Source of the DNA: Cladopsammia gracilis
Taxonomy: Eukaryota > Cnidaria > Anthozoa > Scleractinia > Dendrophylliidae
Direction: 5' to 3'
DNA: 64,000 bases
Assembly: GCA_022457155.1 (NCBI GenBank)
Contig: JAJGOT010000170.1
Coordinates: forward strand, 124,001 to 188,000
Of the stretch, positions 1 to 7,654 are shown one piece after another. Each line of letters starts with the position of its first letter. Within the stretch, counting starts at the first letter, position 1. Position numbers and translations under genes: made by a program. The notes under the pieces were generated by a model, which ran no database searches, was not told the origin of the DNA, and saw only the letters and a list, made by a program, of their open reading frames with translations.

Positions 1-6
1 CGTCAC

Positions 7-498
7 TCAAAATCTCTTCCCGTTTTTTGCCATGCCTAACCCAAGTTTTTGTTTCGTGTTGATCAGAAATCTTGCTGTTTGGCCCCATTTAGGCATTTCA
101 CCATAGGGAATCCGGTCCAATGCTGCAACCATTTGCCTATCACAATCACCTTTGTTTGTTTTTCCACTTTTTGTTCGATCGTAACAAATGTCGTGATAAG
201 CAGAAATTTCATCTACTTTGTTATATGGTTTATCAATCCATTGTAAAACTTCTCCTGTTTCAGGATCATATTTCAGTTGATCCTGCAAAGGATTATACGG
301 TCCCATATATTTGTACTTGCCTGGAGTGAAACCAGTTTTTGGTCTTGGTAGTTTCCCTATCAATGCGTGAATATCCACAGCTCCACCATCCAAGTCTTTT
401 CCATTTGTCTTATAGTTTTTCTTTGGCCTGATTTGCGTTGATATTTGGTCTAGTGCTTTTGACCCTACATCTTGTATCAATTGCGTCAACTTTTGCAA
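7..498 (-). CDS. Parvovirus-type phospholipase A2 domain protein (C-terminal part of a broken virion gene)
   Basis: The ORF encodes a secreted-PLA2-like fold of the kind found in the parvovirus VP1 unique region, where it acts in endosomal escape. Visible signatures are the calcium-loop motif YMGPYNPL near residue 64 and the catalytic HDICYD motif near residue 102 with the His-Asp pair intact. The C-terminus ends with a normal stop in KNGKRF. The frame has no good ATG at its 5' end. Upstream, in other frames, the sequence continues with related material (486-808), so this is the C-terminal part of a longer gene that has been frameshifted. It is the left-most virion gene seen. Membrane activity is inferred from the family, not shown here. 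Confidence 0.82.
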   Translation of the reverse strand: MQKLTQLIQDVGSKALDQISTQIRPKKNYKTNGKDLDGGAVDIHALIGKLPRPKTGFTPGKYKYMGPYNPLQDQLKYDPETGEVLQWIDKPYNKVDEISAYHDICYDRTKSGKTNKGDCDRQMVAALDRIPYGEMPKWGQTARFLINTKQKLGLGMAKNGKRF

Positions 499-808
499 AC
501 TATAATCCAGTATATTTTTCTGTGTTTTTTATTTCGCAGCAATTCACTTGCTCCAAATCTTCCCATTTCAACTGTTTTCTTTCCCAGCCAGGGAAGAGCG
601 TACAAAGCCAGGTCACCAATGCCCCCACCTTGTGAGGGCCGGCTCAGTTTCCCGGTTGCTTCGCTTTCACAAATTTTGTCTTTTTAATTCCACAGGAAGC
701 GCAGTGGCAGAAAAACATCTTTCTTCCATTTTTGGCAGTGAAATACCCAGACGGTTCCACGCACCCTGTCACGCGTTTCTCTTTCACACAGTATGATTCC
801 ATTTTCAT
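486..808 (-). pseudogene. N-terminal part of the PLA2 virion gene: zinc-ribbon-like segment plus linker, frameshifted
   Basis: Reading leftward, an ATG at 808-806 opens a 54-codon frame ending at a TGA at 646-644. It is Lys- and Cys-rich and includes a CASCG motif followed by KKTKF, which resembles a small zinc ribbon; the first Cys pair is degenerate (CVKE). The reading then continues in another frame (about 643-486) with a GGGIGDLALYALPWLGKK segment. It shifts again into the PLA2 frame at 498. One original gene therefore seems split over three frames. Its ATG overlaps the protease stop (ATGA), as in compact viral genomes. These pieces are too short to be obvious as ORFs. No intact function is expected. 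Confidence 0.62.
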
Positions 809-1244
809 TCGAAATATTCTTTTATGAACGTTTCATTTTTTATGGGGTCTTTCAAATCAAATACAGCAAGGCAATCATAGAAAGATCTTTTGTGAATCTC
901 ATTTAAGAAATACAGACAATAATAACCGCATCTGACTGACTCCAAAGCTTGAATGGGATGCCCTCCATTGAATTCAATTTTCGGGCATATTCCACAAACT
1001 CAATAGGGGGTGGCAGGCAAAATGAATCGAAATAGTAAATCAGATCTTTCTGCACAAATGTTGCAACCCAATGTGTCCCGTTCCCAATGGAATCATCCAG
1101 ATTGATGATGCAGCAGCCTGTTCGATGAATATGATCCGTTGAATCTCTTGAAAAGATTCCTTTGAACGCTGGAATTTTCAGAAACTTCACCCAGTCCAGA
1201 AGATCAAAATTGGACAAGGGGATATCTTTCCGGGGAGGCTTCAC
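805..1244 (-). pseudogene. Adenovirus-type maturation cysteine protease (adenain-like), frameshifted
   Basis: Residues of the first frame (903-1244) show the adenain pattern: a NFDLLDW segment, then GTHWVA with the catalytic His, then YYFDSF and PPP. This protease class cleaves capsid precursors during virion maturation. The first frame runs out at 903 in a meaningless tail. The expected catalytic-Cys segment (RCGYYCLYFLNE) is present just downstream but in another frame, about 945-805, ending in a TGA that overlaps the next ATG. A small indel near 945 thus separates the His/Asp half from the Cys half. The first frame starts with GTG at 1244, overlapping the upstream gene's TGA. Identification is strong; the product is almost certainly inactive. 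Confidence 0.8.
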
Positions 1245-2005
1245 AGAATTGCCCCTAACACTGTGATGCTGTTGAATGGACTGTTGTCGCCTAACAGTAG
1301 GTCAGCTCCTTTCCGTTGATTTTTTTCCTCTTCCAATGAATGGAGGTGGCGGTAGAAATGGATCGGATAGAGGCCACCCGGCTTTGGTGGTACAGTCAAT
1401 CCAGCAGCAGCTTTCTTTGGTACTTGCAAACCTTTTCCGAACAGTTTCGATGCCAGCTCGATGGCTATGGGGATTCCGATTGCTGCAAGTGTCCCCAGAA
1501 GTCCGCCATTTATCTGCCGTTGGGTGGGCTTGAAATTCACGCCACGACCCATTTTTAACCCTTTCTTGACAGATTCAAGTTGGCTTTTGGTCAACTCTCG
1601 AACCTTTGCCACTTGTGGAAGTAACTGGAATGGCACAGCAATTCCTTTCCCAAATATTTTATCTATCCCCAAACTTCCCAAAGCGCTCAATGCTCCAGTC
1701 GCAAGATGTGGGGCGACTATAGAAACTCCTTTTGTTGCTAATGGGAGCAATTTCATCAGAAAAGCCCAAAGGCTTCCTCCGCTCTTTATTTGTGTCTTTG
1801 AGATGGTCAAATCAACTCCCCGTCTGGCTTGTATTGCTTTCTGCACTCGGTTTAACTGGGTTTTTGTTAACAACAACTCATCTGGTCCTTTCAATGCGTT
1901 GCTGGCCAGTCTCAATCTGATTTGAGAGGAATTTGCCACAGCTCGTGCTAGTTTTCTTTTTTGCCCATCAGATAATGTAACACCATATGGGATATAAGAA
2001 GTCAT
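1241..2005 (-). CDS. Hydrophobic, internally repeated virion protein (adenovirus pVI/pX-like position)
   Basis: The ORF is 254 codons with an ATG at 2005 and is open throughout. The N-terminal third is basic (LSDGQKRKLARAV). Two similar modules follow, each with an LTKxQL helix, an RGV motif, a QI-x-GG turn and a long hydrophobic stretch (about residues 78-112 and 168-192). The C-terminus reads LLLGDNSPFNS-ITVLGAIL. Glycine-rich amphipathic or hydrophobic segments downstream of basic helices resemble adenovirus core or membrane-lytic minor proteins. Polinton and adinto elements carry such a gene between the protease and capsid genes. Its stop overlaps the protease start by 4 bases. A membrane-active or core role is inference. 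Confidence 0.6.
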   Translation of the reverse strand: MTSYIPYGVTLSDGQKRKLARAVANSSQIRLRLASNALKGPDELLLTKTQLNRVQKAIQARRGVDLTISKTQIKSGGSLWAFLMKLLPLATKGVSIVAPHLATGALSALGSLGIDKIFGKGIAVPFQLLPQVAKVRELTKSQLESVKKGLKMGRGVNFKPTQRQINGGLLGTLAAIGIPIAIELASKLFGKGLQVPKKAAAGLTVPPKPGGLYPIHFYRHLHSLEEEKNQRKGADLLLGDNSPFNSITVLGAIL

Positions 2006-2034
2006 TTCGATATTTTCAATCTCGAAATAAGTTT

Positions 2035-3351
2035 TCAGGCCTTGATCAGAAGTTTGTTTGATGCTGTATACAGTTCAATTTCTTTTTCATGCAGCACCAA
2101 GGCGTTCAATGTGTACTGAGTTGGGTTGGCACCATTCAACTCATATCGGAAAGTCAGAGATACAGTCCCATCTTTCACATCCTCTTGTTGGTTTCGAAGA
2201 TCGAAGTAGATCATACCGAAGATATTCCTGAAATTTTTTCGGTCTATCAATGGGCCACTCAAGGTGTCATTATAAGCGGAATTGAATGACATCAACGCTC
2301 GGTAAAGCCTTGTTTCTTCATCTGTGGTCATTTCTAACTGGGGGTAATAAATACTGTTGTTCAACTCCAACTGTGCTCGACTGAAATATCTGTTGTTTGC
2401 CCCAATGTTGAATGTTTTGAATGTGAAGATATCATGTGTCTGGCTATCATAAGCTGCTGCCGGAACAACCCAAATCAACACATGTCTCGGTCTCCGAATT
2501 CCAGTGGAAACCCGAAAGTAGCTATTCACAGCTGCTGTTTGTGCTAGTTCGTGGTGCTCTCGCAAATACGTCCACTTTTTCGGTTTCAGATAATCCTCCA
2601 GATATTGCTTCAAACCTTTTCCGTTGAAAATGATTTTAGGGCACCACAACCTGAGTTTAGTGAGAATGACTTTACAATCTGCTGCATTAGCATGTCTGAA
2701 AATCAAGTTGTTGTCATTTTTCAGTGTCAACAAAATGGCTATCTTTATATTTGGGTGAAGATTATTTTTGAAAGCTGCGAAATAGCTGTAGAGGTTCAGA
2801 GGAATTGATATTTTGTTGACATTAGCAGCATCAGCTAGAAGTTTTCGTCTGTGAAAACCCTCATTATAAAGTGCTTCATCTGCCCTGGGTTCTGCTGCTC
2901 CAGTGTTTGTATCGGGATAGAAGAATTGATCTGATCCAACTGTCTCAGCATAACTTTTTGTGTATTTCAAGAGTGCCAACGCATTTGCCGATGCATTTGT
3001 TCTTGAGTTGTTATAAATGCTTTCCCCATTACATTGGACTTGGATTTCTTTGATAAATGTCAGGCCATTTGTTGTTGTACAGAATTTATTGTTATTATCT
3101 GTTCCTGCTGTTATCCCCGCTGTACTGTCTGCTGTTGTCACAAGCTGAAAGTTAACTTCCAGATAAGCATTGTACCAATCAATCGGATTAGCTTCGGAGG
3201 AATTATCCACGTTGAAAGTGTAATGGTCTTTGATTTGCCGATTGTTATTGCCAACAACAGCATTCAAGGGTGTTTCGAGATCGTAATATGTATATTCATA
3301 TCTTTTCACAAACCCTGGGTTTCTAAAGTTAGTCATTTTAGAGCCGGTCAT
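2035..3351 (-). CDS. Major capsid protein, double-jelly-roll type (Polinton/adintovirus hexon-like)
   Basis: An uninterrupted 438-codon ORF with an ATG at 3351. It is beta-rich with alternating hydrophobic residues, and its length is near that expected for Polinton/adinto double-jelly-roll capsids. Recognisable features include the N-terminal RYEYTYYDLETPLNAVVGN segment, then DHYTFNVDNSS and IDWYNAYLEVNF. The C-terminus holds a VSLTFRYE strand, NALVLHEKEIELY and TASNKL. It lies at the expected place between the small amphipathic protein gene and the hydrophobic virion gene. It is the longest intact virion gene in an otherwise decaying element. The fold assignment rests on family resemblance and context; structure prediction would settle it. 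Confidence 0.78.
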   Translation of the reverse strand: MTGSKMTNFRNPGFVKRYEYTYYDLETPLNAVVGNNNRQIKDHYTFNVDNSSEANPIDWYNAYLEVNFQLVTTADSTAGITAGTDNNNKFCTTTNGLTFIKEIQVQCNGESIYNNSRTNASANALALLKYTKSYAETVGSDQFFYPDTNTGAAEPRADEALYNEGFHRRKLLADAANVNKISIPLNLYSYFAAFKNNLHPNIKIAILLTLKNDNNLIFRHANAADCKVILTKLRLWCPKIIFNGKGLKQYLEDYLKPKKWTYLREHHELAQTAAVNSYFRVSTGIRRPRHVLIWVVPAAAYDSQTHDIFTFKTFNIGANNRYFSRAQLELNNSIYYPQLEMTTDEETRLYRALMSFNSAYNDTLSGPLIDRKNFRNIFGMIYFDLRNQQEDVKDGTVSLTFRYELNGANPTQYTLNALVLHEKEIELYTASNKLLIKA

Positions 3352-3363
3352 TCTTTTTTGAGC

Positions 3364-3705
3364 CTAGATGAGATCATTGTAAACATCTTGAACATATTGA
3401 TGCTTGTCAGCTTTTCTCAAAATTTCTCCAATGTCTTTTCCTTTGGTCTCACTCACCTTCGCTTCGCGCGGCTCACTTCGTTCGCTAACTTTCGGCTTCG
3501 CTGTGAATTTATCATAACTTTTTTTACCCACTAACTGTCCAGTTTTTTCTCCAATTTTTTCAGCTGCTTTCTCAGCTGCTTTGGAAGCCAGTTTTGAGGC
3601 TGTTTTGCCGGTTACTTTCGCTGCTAGTTTTGAGAAAAACCCAGCTCCGCTCCAACTCATCTCACCTGTATCAGGATCTCTTTCTCTTCTTTCATCCATT
3701 TTCAA
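3364..3705 (-). CDS. Small Ala/Lys-rich amphipathic virion protein
   Basis: A 113-codon ORF starting at 3705. Residues 1-18 are charged (ERRERDPDTGEMSWSG). Next comes a GAGFFSKLAAKV segment and a long Ala/Lys helix (about residues 25-62) with repeated AAEKA units, ending in GQLVGKKSYDKF. The remainder is hydrophilic and ends in YVQDVYNDLI. It sits directly upstream of the capsid gene with a 12-bp gap. A small membrane-active or core protein would fit both the composition and the position. I do not recognise a named family with certainty. Confidence 0.6.
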   Translation of the reverse strand: MKMDERRERDPDTGEMSWSGAGFFSKLAAKVTGKTASKLASKAAEKAAEKIGEKTGQLVGKKSYDKFTAKPKVSERSEPREAKVSETKGKDIGEILRKADKHQYVQDVYNDLI

Positions 3706-3713
3706 TCTACTTT

Positions 3714-4459
3714 CTAGATTACGACCGTCAAAGAGATATCTTGTCCATTCAAATCCACTTCTCGATCTTTATCATCTGTTATCCAGAAAGTCACTTCAGA
3801 AATATGCTTGGTATTCACCCTATTCCACAGGTAATCTGTTCGCGTCAACTCAAATGGCAACGCTCTTGACTTTGTGCTTGTAGAGAATAAGTATAATACG
3901 TTAGATCGGACACCGGAGATAACAGAATTACTCAAGAGGCTGCAGCGAATATAAAGGTTATCTATCTATTTGAAATATTTGGTTCTCGTGCACCATAAGC
4001 ACTAGCGGCCCATTTCACAGGATCAAATCCCAGAAGATCGCAAAAAGTTCCACTGACACTGAAATCAATTTGATACGTTGCATTCAGGGAGATAAAGACT
4101 TTAAATGTGGACAGATTGAAGAAGATGTTTATCCCATAATCCCAAACTACGGGTTTTCCAATGACGTTGTGAATGTAGTTGTCGATATCTTCATAATCAT
4201 AAACTCCAGCAGGAAAGGTGATTCTTTGCCAAGTGTTTCCATTGTCCTTGGAAATCACCACTTGATGGTTATTATATTCAGGGCGAATATTGTACCAACT
4301 AGCTGTCATGGACAGATGATCTAGAGCTAAAAAGTGGTTGGAATTCTCCTCCAGCATCAATTCAGGTGTAAACGTCGTTGTGAAATTTCCTGGTTTATTT
4401 TGTTGATTTTGGTTCCGTGCATCAATTGATTTGAACACGAGTACTCGATTTGGGCTCAT
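3714..4459 (-). pseudogene. Minor capsid protein (penton-like, single jelly-roll), split by a frameshift
   Basis: Two adjacent leftward frames form one protein. The 5' part (3962-4459, ATG at 4459) starts MSPNRVLVFKSIDARN and has beta-strand-like segments, TFPAGVYDYEDIDNYI and a FCDLLGFDP motif. The 3' part (3714-3935 and about 20 codons before it in the same frame) includes NVLYLFSTST and closes with ITDD and the C-terminal LTVVI. The break is at about 3960 inside a short GATA repeat, suggesting replication slippage. Polinton/adinto elements carry a minor capsid or penton gene at this place. The start overlaps the upstream 66-codon ORF by four bases (ATGA). Confidence 0.68.
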
Positions 4460-4656
4460 TTTAAATACTTTTCATAGAATTTTCGATGCAAGGGCTGGTC
4501 AATTGCACCAATTCTCAAGAACTCATCATTCAGGTGGGATAGGTCGTTTTTCAAAACTGGGGAGTTGTTTCCAGCAGCCATTGAACCAATCAGGATCTTC
4601 ATTCGATCCGCCAACTCTTCTGGTTTTTGGTAATATATGACGCTGGATCCAACCAT
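4456..4656 (-). CDS. Small unknown virion-cluster protein (66 aa)
   Basis: An ORF with an ATG at 4656 whose stop overlaps the start of the minor capsid gene (ATGA), a typical compact viral arrangement. The product begins MVGSSVIYYQKPEELADRMK, is mostly helical in character and ends in FYEKYLK. It has no cysteine or obvious transmembrane segment. Neighbouring genes are separated by only 3 bp upstream. I do not recognise a family; its place in the collinear virion cluster argues that it is a real gene of the element rather than chance. Confidence 0.5.
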   Translation of the reverse strand: MVGSSVIYYQKPEELADRMKILIGSMAAGNNSPVLKNDLSHLNDEFLRIGAIDQPLHRKFYEKYLK

Positions 4657-4659
4657 TTT

Positions 4660-5598
4660 TTACTTCCCTGAGGATTTATGCGGTGGCATATTTGCCAGTG
4701 TATTCAAATCGTTGAAAATCTTCACAGCATTTAATAAATAGTTCTTTTTCGGGTTGTATCTTTTTGTGGCCAGATCGATGAATGACTTATCTGTATCTGC
4801 TTGATAAACTAGTTTCCCACCTTTGAAGGCATCTAATTTCATTTCATTGAAAAGTTTGGGGACATCAATGAGAAGCCCACCATAGTGATTGTTTTGAATC
4901 TTGAAGGCATTTCGTTTTGGTTGTTTGTATCTCCTGAGTCCCTCTCCCTTTTTTGGGGTAACCATTACTTCTTTTTTCCCCTTGAGTATAAGATTCAGTT
5001 TATCTCTATATTTGTCGAAGCTGTTGGCTTCAGCTTCTAATGTTTCCAACCTATTCTGCTCTTGAGGTGTCAAACCTTTTTTGTTTTCTTCCTGCCTCAA
5101 TGAATATAATTTGTTACCTAACTTATTTTTCCTAATCTTGCTATAAGTTTTTTTGACCTTTTCAATCTGGTCGCTTGGTAACCATAAAAGGGCATCTAAC
5201 CTCGGTAAATTATATTTCTGAAAGACCTCCTTTTCTTCCTCAGAAATGCCTTTATAGGCATCCACGCGTAATGGTGTTTTGGTTGTGATGGAAGCGGTTG
5301 CTCCCTTTTCCCCTTCAACACCCTCTATTTGTGCAATTTCTTGAATGCCTTCAGTCAAAGCAAGTTGATTTTGTTTGAGTTGTTCAAGCACTGCATCTTG
5401 TTTCGCATCTGTCTTCTTTTGTTGCTCAAGCAAAGGTTCTCTCAAAGTTTTGAAATAATCACTCATAACGATATCACGTCCCCGTTTAAAGTCTTCCAGC
5501 TCATTCTTTAAATCTGTGTCTGATTTCGCAATCTCATAGCCAGTTTTTTCCATGTTAATGTACTTTCTCACTCTTTCAAGATCCATTTTAAGTGCCAT
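4660..5598 (-). CDS. Conserved coiled-coil protein of Polinton/adinto-like elements, function unknown
   Basis: A 312-codon ORF with an ATG at 5598, open throughout. Residues about 1-110 are charged and heptad-like (LEDFKRGRDIVMSDYF, QQKKTDAKQDAVLEQLKQNQ), consistent with a coiled coil. Residues about 120-225 are helical and rich in Lys/Glu. The C-terminal 70 residues hold a block with GGLLIDVPKLFNEMKL, FKGGKLVYQADTDKSFIDL, RYNPKKNY and a final MPPHKSSGK. Related proteins recur in invertebrate Maverick-like elements without known function. It is the first gene of the leftward cluster and starts only 25 bp from the divergent ATPase gene, so both promoters must lie in or overlap that gap. Confidence 0.55.
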   Translation of the reverse strand: MALKMDLERVRKYINMEKTGYEIAKSDTDLKNELEDFKRGRDIVMSDYFKTLREPLLEQQKKTDAKQDAVLEQLKQNQLALTEGIQEIAQIEGVEGEKGATASITTKTPLRVDAYKGISEEEKEVFQKYNLPRLDALLWLPSDQIEKVKKTYSKIRKNKLGNKLYSLRQEENKKGLTPQEQNRLETLEAEANSFDKYRDKLNLILKGKKEVMVTPKKGEGLRRYKQPKRNAFKIQNNHYGGLLIDVPKLFNEMKLDAFKGGKLVYQADTDKSFIDLATKRYNPKKNYLLNAVKIFNDLNTLANMPPHKSSGK

Positions 5599-5623
5599 AA
5601 TATCATTTATCTTGCCACTTAAA

Positions 5624-5947
5624 ATGAAGATTGCAAACTATGACCGACACATAAATCGAACTGCGAACAGAAAATATTGTAATTTCCTTGATGAGGATTT
5701 CAGAATGCTCATAGCGGGTCAAACCCGTTGCGGAAAAACGAGATTAGATTTGACCTTGTCAATGAACATTAATGGGAGGCCATGGAGCCAAACTTGGGCG
5801 GGACAGGCTGGGAAACCCGCTTTTAAATATAACTTGGGAGATGGAGTGGAAATTGATGAAATGACTCCCATGAATTTCTCACCTCAGAAACAACTTCAAA
5901 TTGATAATGCCACTTGGATTTATTTATGTTTAATCTTCCAAACCTGA
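5624..5947 (+). pseudogene. FtsK/HerA-type packaging ATPase, truncated after Walker A
   Basis: An ATG at 5624 opens a frame reading MKIANYDRHINRTANRKY, then FRMLIAGQTRCGKTR. The latter is a P-loop of the GxxxxGKT type placed about 35 residues from the N-terminus, as in Polinton and adinto packaging ATPases. The frame continues for only about 60 more codons and ends at 5947. I see no Walker B or arginine-finger motif and no remaining ATPase-like sequence before the next gene at 5986, so most of the gene is deleted or replaced. The Walker A has Arg before the CGKT. It starts the rightward gene block. Confidence 0.7.
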
Positions 5948-5985
5948 TTTTTAATTTTTTTCAAAATTTTGTATCCATCTAGAAA

Positions 5986-6615
5986 ATGGAAAAGAGAATC
6001 AAAAGAGAAGCTGGTGAGCCAGCCGAAATCACTCACGGTTGCATCATTCCTCTGACGGATTGCAAGGTGAGATTCAACAACATGAAATTCCGAATCTGGG
6101 ACAAGGTCTTCAAAAAAGACACCACTTTCGCTTTGAGAGTGAATTTGGTTGACCCGGAAACGGGAAAGAGTGAAGTTAAGTTTGTGAAATATTTGGAAAC
6201 TGAGTTCAACAAGTTGGCAATGGAATGCCAACCCAAAATCGAGTCTCTGAATAAGAAATGTGCGAAGTATTCTGAGGGCGATTTCAAACTGATCCGGAAA
6301 GATGATGAGAAAGCTGAACTCTGGGGAAAACTGTATTCAAAGAATGATAAAATCTCAACCCGGTTCTGGAAAGAAACAACCAAATCGAATGGAAAGAAAT
6401 GGAAACGAGAGATTGACCCAATGAAACACCTGGATGACACTTTGATCGGAGATGTGTTCATAGTCTTCAAGCAGATCTTTCTCGGCAAACACAAAGCCAT
6501 CACATGCATTGCCCAAGAGGTTCTTGTAAGAAAAGTTGAAGTGCAAGAGTCCCTGTTTGATGACTTGGAAGAGGATAATTCTGAAGTGGAAGTGGACGAA
6601 GATGAAGAATGGTAA
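5986..6615 (+). CDS. SSB-like nucleic-acid-binding protein with acidic, Trp-ended tail
   Basis: A 209-codon intact ORF. The body holds beta-strand-like blocks (FRIWDKVFKKDTTFALRVNL), a central Lys-rich helix and a late segment IGDVFIVFKQIFLGKHKAITCIAQEVLV. The last 20 residues are very acidic and end in DEDEEW. An acidic tail ending in an aromatic residue is a hallmark of replication single-strand binding proteins, where it recruits partners or mimics DNA. The gene lies between the ATPase remnant and the polymerase, fitting a replication role. A diverged paralogue follows at 6683. The SSB assignment is inference from tail, basic body and context; no named family was recognised. Confidence 0.5.
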   Translation: MEKRIKREAGEPAEITHGCIIPLTDCKVRFNNMKFRIWDKVFKKDTTFALRVNLVDPETGKSEVKFVKYLETEFNKLAMECQPKIESLNKKCAKYSEGDFKLIRKDDEKAELWGKLYSKNDKISTRFWKETTKSNGKKWKREIDPMKHLDDTLIGDVFIVFKQIFLGKHKAITCIAQEVLVRKVEVQESLFDDLEEDNSEVEVDEDEEW

Positions 6616-6682
6616 TTTCTTTTCCAATGAAAAAGAAACTAACCATCATTATTTTTTAATATTTTCATAAAAAAAGAATCAA

Positions 6683-7176
6683 ATGAATCCTGAAACAATT
6701 CAAAGCAAAGACCCAGAAATGAAACATGTAAAAGGGAACCTGTTCGTAAAAATTCCTCTCCATCAGAATGGGAAAACCGTTCTTGTGGCCATTCAAAAAT
6801 GTGTCTTCAAAATCTTGAAAAGCCACTACGGTGTTTCATTGGCATCAACCTGGACCAATCACCCCCAGAAGTCAAGAAAAAATTCAAGGCTATTGAAACT
6901 AGACTGAGAAAACTTGCAATGATGAACCAAGCAAAAATCGCAAGGATGAGTGGGAATCGTCTTGGGAACTTTTCCGCGACTGATTTTAAGTTGATTAAAA
7001 CTGACCGAAGTGAAATGGAAAAAGTTTGGGGGAGGTTGGAGATGGATAAGTTGCCCAACGCACATGAACATGTTGGGGAAAGATTGACGGGCCAAGTAAT
7101 CCTTCAAATCAAATGGATCTTTTGTGGAGATTGTGAAGCTATAAGTTGCGTTATCCATCGAGTGACAGTTAATTGA
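6683..7176 (+). pseudogene. Second SSB-like paralogue, frameshifted
   Basis: An ATG at 6683 opens a frame up to about 6830 (including VQK-like IQKCVFKILKSHYG). The homology then continues in another frame from about 6830 to the stop at 7174-7176. Matching blocks with the upstream gene are FIGINLDQSPPEVKKKF versus FALRVNLVDPETGKSE, ETRLRKLAMMNQ versus ETEFNKLAMECQ, SATDFKLIK versus SEGDFKLIR, and GQVILQIKWIFCGDCEAISCV versus GDVFIVFKQIFLGKHKAITCI. It ends without the acidic tail. Tandem duplication followed by decay, or two functionally distinct paralogues in the parent virus, are both possible. Confidence 0.62.
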
Positions 7177-7199
7177 CTTCTATTTCAATGAAATGGAAA

Positions 7200-7624
7200 T
7201 CACTTCTTTCTCCGTTTTTCTAATTCATAAATCTGTGCATGGATTGCTGCTTCTCTCTCCTCGTCAATAGCTTTTTCAAATGCAGGTGACTGCCATGTAA
7301 TCTGATGCAATTCATTATTGCTGTCCAGGAAAAATTTTCACCTTGCTTAAGAAGACGATTGTAAAAGATAGATTGTCGCAGACCGAATCTCTCTAAGATC
7401 TCTTCTGGGGTTGAGAAATCTTCCCCATCAATCTGAATGAATGGCCCATCGTTTTCATCTCGGATAAAGATGATTTTCTTGTCAGATCTTCTCCGGAAAT
7501 AATCTTTGTCAGACTTCAATATTCTTGCAATAGTGAGTTCTGGAATTCCTGTTTGTTTAGTAGCCTTTCGGAAAGTGAAAAAGAATTTCTTTTCACCTCC
7601 CTCTTCTTGGATCAAAAACTTCAT
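7200..7624 (-). pseudogene. Possible HTH DNA-binding protein, antisense between SSB-like and polymerase genes, frameshifted
   Basis: An ATG at 7624 opens a frame with FTFRKATKQTGIPELTIARI at about residues 16-35, which looks like a helix-turn-helix. It is followed by DYFRRRSDKKIIFIRDEND and a second HTH-like segment (TPEEILERFGLRQSIFYNRL). The annotated frame ends at 7220, but from about 7325 a different frame gives a more natural charged end (AFEKAIDEEREAAIHAQI...EKRRKK, stop 7202-7200). A single frameshift near 7325 is likely. It is the only leftward gene inside the rightward block, with its start 30 bp from the divergent polymerase start. A transcription regulator is a guess. Confidence 0.45.
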
Positions 7625-7654
7625 TTTATTAGGATTTTTTCTTTTCTAATAAAA

